Assembly (NCBI RefSeq): GCF_004028635.1
Contig: NZ_RQJW01000009.1
Location: 186,001 to 250,000, forward strand
Length of the DNA stretch: 64,000 nt
Source: Streptomyces cyaneus
Lineage (GTDB): Bacteria > Actinomycetota > Actinomycetes > Streptomycetales > Streptomycetaceae
Direction: 5' to 3'
In this document: piece by piece, positions 62,252-64,000 of the stretch
Layout of the letters: every line of letters begins with the position of its first letter
How positions within the stretch are numbered: the stretch's first letter is position 1
Notes under the pieces: model-generated
What the model was told of the DNA's origin: nothing
What the model saw: the letters and a program-made list of their open reading frames with translations, nothing else
The model's database searches: none
Translations under genes and position numbers: made by a program

Positions 62252-63487
62252 CTAGCGGAGCGTCAGCTGGGCCACGGCCCCGCCGTCCACCGCGTTGGCG
62301 AATGTCAGCCGCGCGCCCAGCACCTCCGCCTGCCCCAACGCGATGGTCAGCCCCAGCCCGTGCCCCTTGGATCCGCCCTCCGTGCGGAACCGCTGCGGCC
62401 CATGCGCGAGGAGATACTCCGGGTAGCCCTCACCGTGATCCCGCACGGTGACCACCGGCCCGTCCACGGTCAGGGACACCGGCCCCCGCCCGTGCTTGTG
62501 CGCGTTCGCCACCAGATTCCCCAGCACCCGCTCCAGCCGCCGCCGATCGGTCTCCACCACGGCGTCCCGTACGACGACGACCTCCGTGTCGGTCCCGGAC
62601 CCGCGCACCACCCGCTCCGCCAGCGCCGCGAGCGGCTCGGTGTCCGACTCCAGCCGCTCACGCCCGGTGTCCAGCCGCGAAATCTCCAGCAGATCCTCGG
62701 TCAGCGTGCGCAACGCGGCCACCCGGTCCTGCACCAGCTCCGTCGGCCGCCCCGGCGGCAGCAGCTCGGCCGCCGCGTGTAGCCCGGTCAACGGCGTGCG
62801 CAGCTCGTGCGCCACGTCCGCCGTGAACCGCTGCTCGGACAGCAGCTTGCTCTGCAGCGACGACGCCATGGAGTCGAGGGCGGCGGCGACGGCGGCCACC
62901 TCGTCCTGCGGCCTGGTCGCGTCCTTCGTACGGGGATCGTCGACCCGTGCGTCCAGGTCGCCGCCGCTGATCCGCCGGGCCACCCGGGCCGTGGCGTGCA
63001 GCCGCCGGGTCACCCGGGTCACCGCGAACGCGCCCACCAGCAGCGTCGCCCCGATCGCCAGCCCCGACGACCACAGGATCGCCCGGTCCAGCCCTTCGAT
63101 GGTGCGCGCCTGCTGCGAGTAGTCGACCTCGACCGCGAGGGCGCGCTCGCCGTCGACCGGCCCCGCCGCCCACATCGTGGGGCGCCCGTAGTGGTCGGCG
63201 ACCATCGTGCCGCGCTCCCCGGCCACCGCCAGCTCCCGCAGGGACTCCGGCAGCTCCGGCGGATCCAGACGGATGCCGTGCCCGAGCGGGTCCCCGGCCT
63301 CGAACGCCGTCGTCGCGTCCTCCAGCCGGGACAGTGCGAGGTCGCGGGCCTGGCCGACGGTCTGGTTCGTCACCGAGACGTGCACGAGGATGCCGAGCAG
63401 TGCCGCGAGCGCGCAGCACATCACCGTGATGAAGACGGCGGCCTTCACGGCGAGCGTGCCGGCCCACTGGGGGAGCGCGAGCCTCAT
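62252..63487 (-). CDS. Sensor histidine kinase
   Basis: This 411-residue kinase has two membrane segments (~12-34 LAVKAAVFITVMCCALAALL and ~137-157 SGLAIGATLLVGAFAVTRVT) around a short extracytoplasmic sensor. A HAMP domain, the H-box FTADVAHELRTPLTGLHAAA, N-box RVLGNLVANAHKHGR, and the G-box KGHGLGLTIALGQAEVLGAR follow. No response regulator is adjacent in the window. Its start overlaps the stop of the preceding, partial gene, which may be its sensor partner. Confidence 0.9.
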   Translation of the reverse strand: MRLALPQWAGTLAVKAAVFITVMCCALAALLGILVHVSVTNQTVGQARDLALSRLEDATTAFEAGDPLGHGIRLDPPELPESLRELAVAGERGTMVADHYGRPTMWAAGPVDGERALAVEVDYSQQARTIEGLDRAILWSSGLAIGATLLVGAFAVTRVTRRLHATARVARRISGGDLDARVDDPRTKDATRPQDEVAAVAAALDSMASSLQSKLLSEQRFTADVAHELRTPLTGLHAAAELLPPGRPTELVQDRVAALRTLTEDLLEISRLDTGRERLESDTEPLAALAERVVRGSGTDTEVVVVRDAVVETDRRRLERVLGNLVANAHKHGRGPVSLTVDGPVVTVRDHGEGYPEYLLAHGPQRFRTEGGSKGHGLGLTIALGQAEVLGARLTFANAVDGGAVAQLTLR

Positions 63488-64000
63488 GGGGTGCTCGCCG
63501 AGGAGGAGGCGGACCGGGAAGGCGAGGCGGAATGTGAGGGCGAGGGCGAGGCGGAGCGTGAGGGCGACGGGTGGGGCGTCTTCTTGCGCGGACCGGTGCG
63601 CAGCATCTCGTCGTGCGTGAGCAGCATCGCCTTCTGGTCCGCGTCCCAGGTCCACTGCAGCCGGTACTCGTACCCGGCGACCTCGGACGGCGAGCGCAGG
63701 ATCACCGACCGTCCGGCCAGCTCGACGCCGCTGATGGCGTCGTCCCACGTCATCACCTGCACGAGCCTGTGCTTCTCGACGGTGTAGACGCGCACCGCGG
63801 TGGTCTTGCCGGGCATCAGCCGAAAGCCCAGCGTCAGCTCGGGGTGCCCGTCGCCGGTCAGATCCCGGTAGTACGGCTGGAGCACCGGGCACCTGCCGTG
63901 CCCGGCGCCCTTGGCGCACTCGGTCATCAGACGGCCGGTCTGCCCGTACGACGCGTCCTTGCCGTCGAAGTCGCCCGGACTCTCGGCGATCTCCTTGCGT
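63484..64000 (-). CDS. Hypothetical protein, 5' end outside the window
   Basis: The visible 172 codons are the C-terminal part of a larger gene; the frame is open to the right edge without a start. It contains QPYYRDLTGDGHPELTLGFR, a calcium/FG-GAP-like strand turn, and VAGYEYRLQWTWDADQ, then a Pro/Ser-rich repetitive end. A secreted or lipoprotein sensor for the adjacent kinase is possible. The stop overlaps the kinase start by 2 bp, so they are coupled. Confidence 0.6.
   Translation of the reverse strand, partial: RKEIAESPGDFDGKDASYGQTGRLMTECAKGAGHGRCPVLQPYYRDLTGDGHPELTLGFRLMPGKTTAVRVYTVEKHRLVQVMTWDDAISGVELAGRSVILRSPSEVAGYEYRLQWTWDADQKAMLLTHDEMLRTGPRKKTPHPSPSRSASPSPSHSASPSRSASSSASTP

Overview
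The window is a stretch of a high-GC actinomycete chromosome and reads as Streptomyces core DNA. The evidence is third-position GC bias in nearly every gene, a nickel superoxide dismutase with its maturation peptidase, a fused 2-oxoglutarate dehydrogenase with an N-terminal acyltransferase-like domain, a complete conservon (cvnA-cvnB-cvnC-cvnD) followed by a styrene-monooxygenase-like flavoprotein, frequent GTG starts, and a rare TTA leucine codon in one accessory gene. From memory, the order sodN/sodX, malic enzyme, kgd, two-component system, lon, conservon, PBP/FtsW resembles the SCO52xx-53xx part of S. coelicolor. This was not checked.

Layout. 0-5.5 kb: acetyltransferase, TetR regulator divergent from a dihydrofolate-reductase-like gene, a YCII/DGPF protein with an ECF42-type sigma factor, DUF952 and VOC proteins. 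5.6-11 kb: PiT phosphate transporter with a small membrane partner, a GT39-like membrane glycosyltransferase, gamma-glutamyltranspeptidase. 11-14.8 kb: sodN divergent from sodX, a CGNR regulator, a methyltransferase, and a SigE-type ECF sigma factor with a downstream membrane protein. 14.8-21.7 kb: polar amino-acid ABC transporter, malic enzyme, quinone-oxidoreductase-like enzyme, and a probably leaderless HTH/Clp-N pair. 22-26 kb: PadR/DUF4097 operon, a frameshifted TPR remnant, DUF6104 and trypco1-like proteins. 26-38.6 kb: kgd, an OmpR-type two-component system, a spermidine-synthase-like protein, a rhomboid-like protein, a GNAT protein, lon, and a GH25 lysozyme.

38.8-44.5 kb holds the most unusual locus: a MarR regulator and then one ~1,394-residue protein combining a TIR domain, a CHAT (caspase-like) domain, an NB-ARC/STAND NTPase and exact 120-bp TPR repeats, with a PP2C-like phosphatase convergent to it. 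44.9-50.8 kb is the conservon with its oxygenase. 50.7-56.4 kb carries an NlpC/P60 hydrolase, a TetR regulator, two divergent di-iron proteins, and Uma2 and DUF3291 proteins. 56.6-64 kb carries a second CvnA-like kinase, a PBP/FtsW pair, an SH3-like secreted protein, and a sensor kinase downstream of a partial gene that runs off the window.

Working together: kgd, malic enzyme and PiT are central metabolism; sodN/sodX, lon and the two ECF sigma factors are stress functions; the conservon, PBP/FtsW, GH25 and NlpC/P60 genes fit envelope growth and development. The TIR-CHAT-STAND protein looks like a self-contained immune or cell-death sensor. Several regulatory sites are legible: a ClgR-type operator before lon, a perfect palindrome before the PadR operon, palindromes over the HTH/Clp-N promoter, and an ECF42-like promoter. 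No tRNA, rRNA, CRISPR array or intact insertion sequence was recognised.
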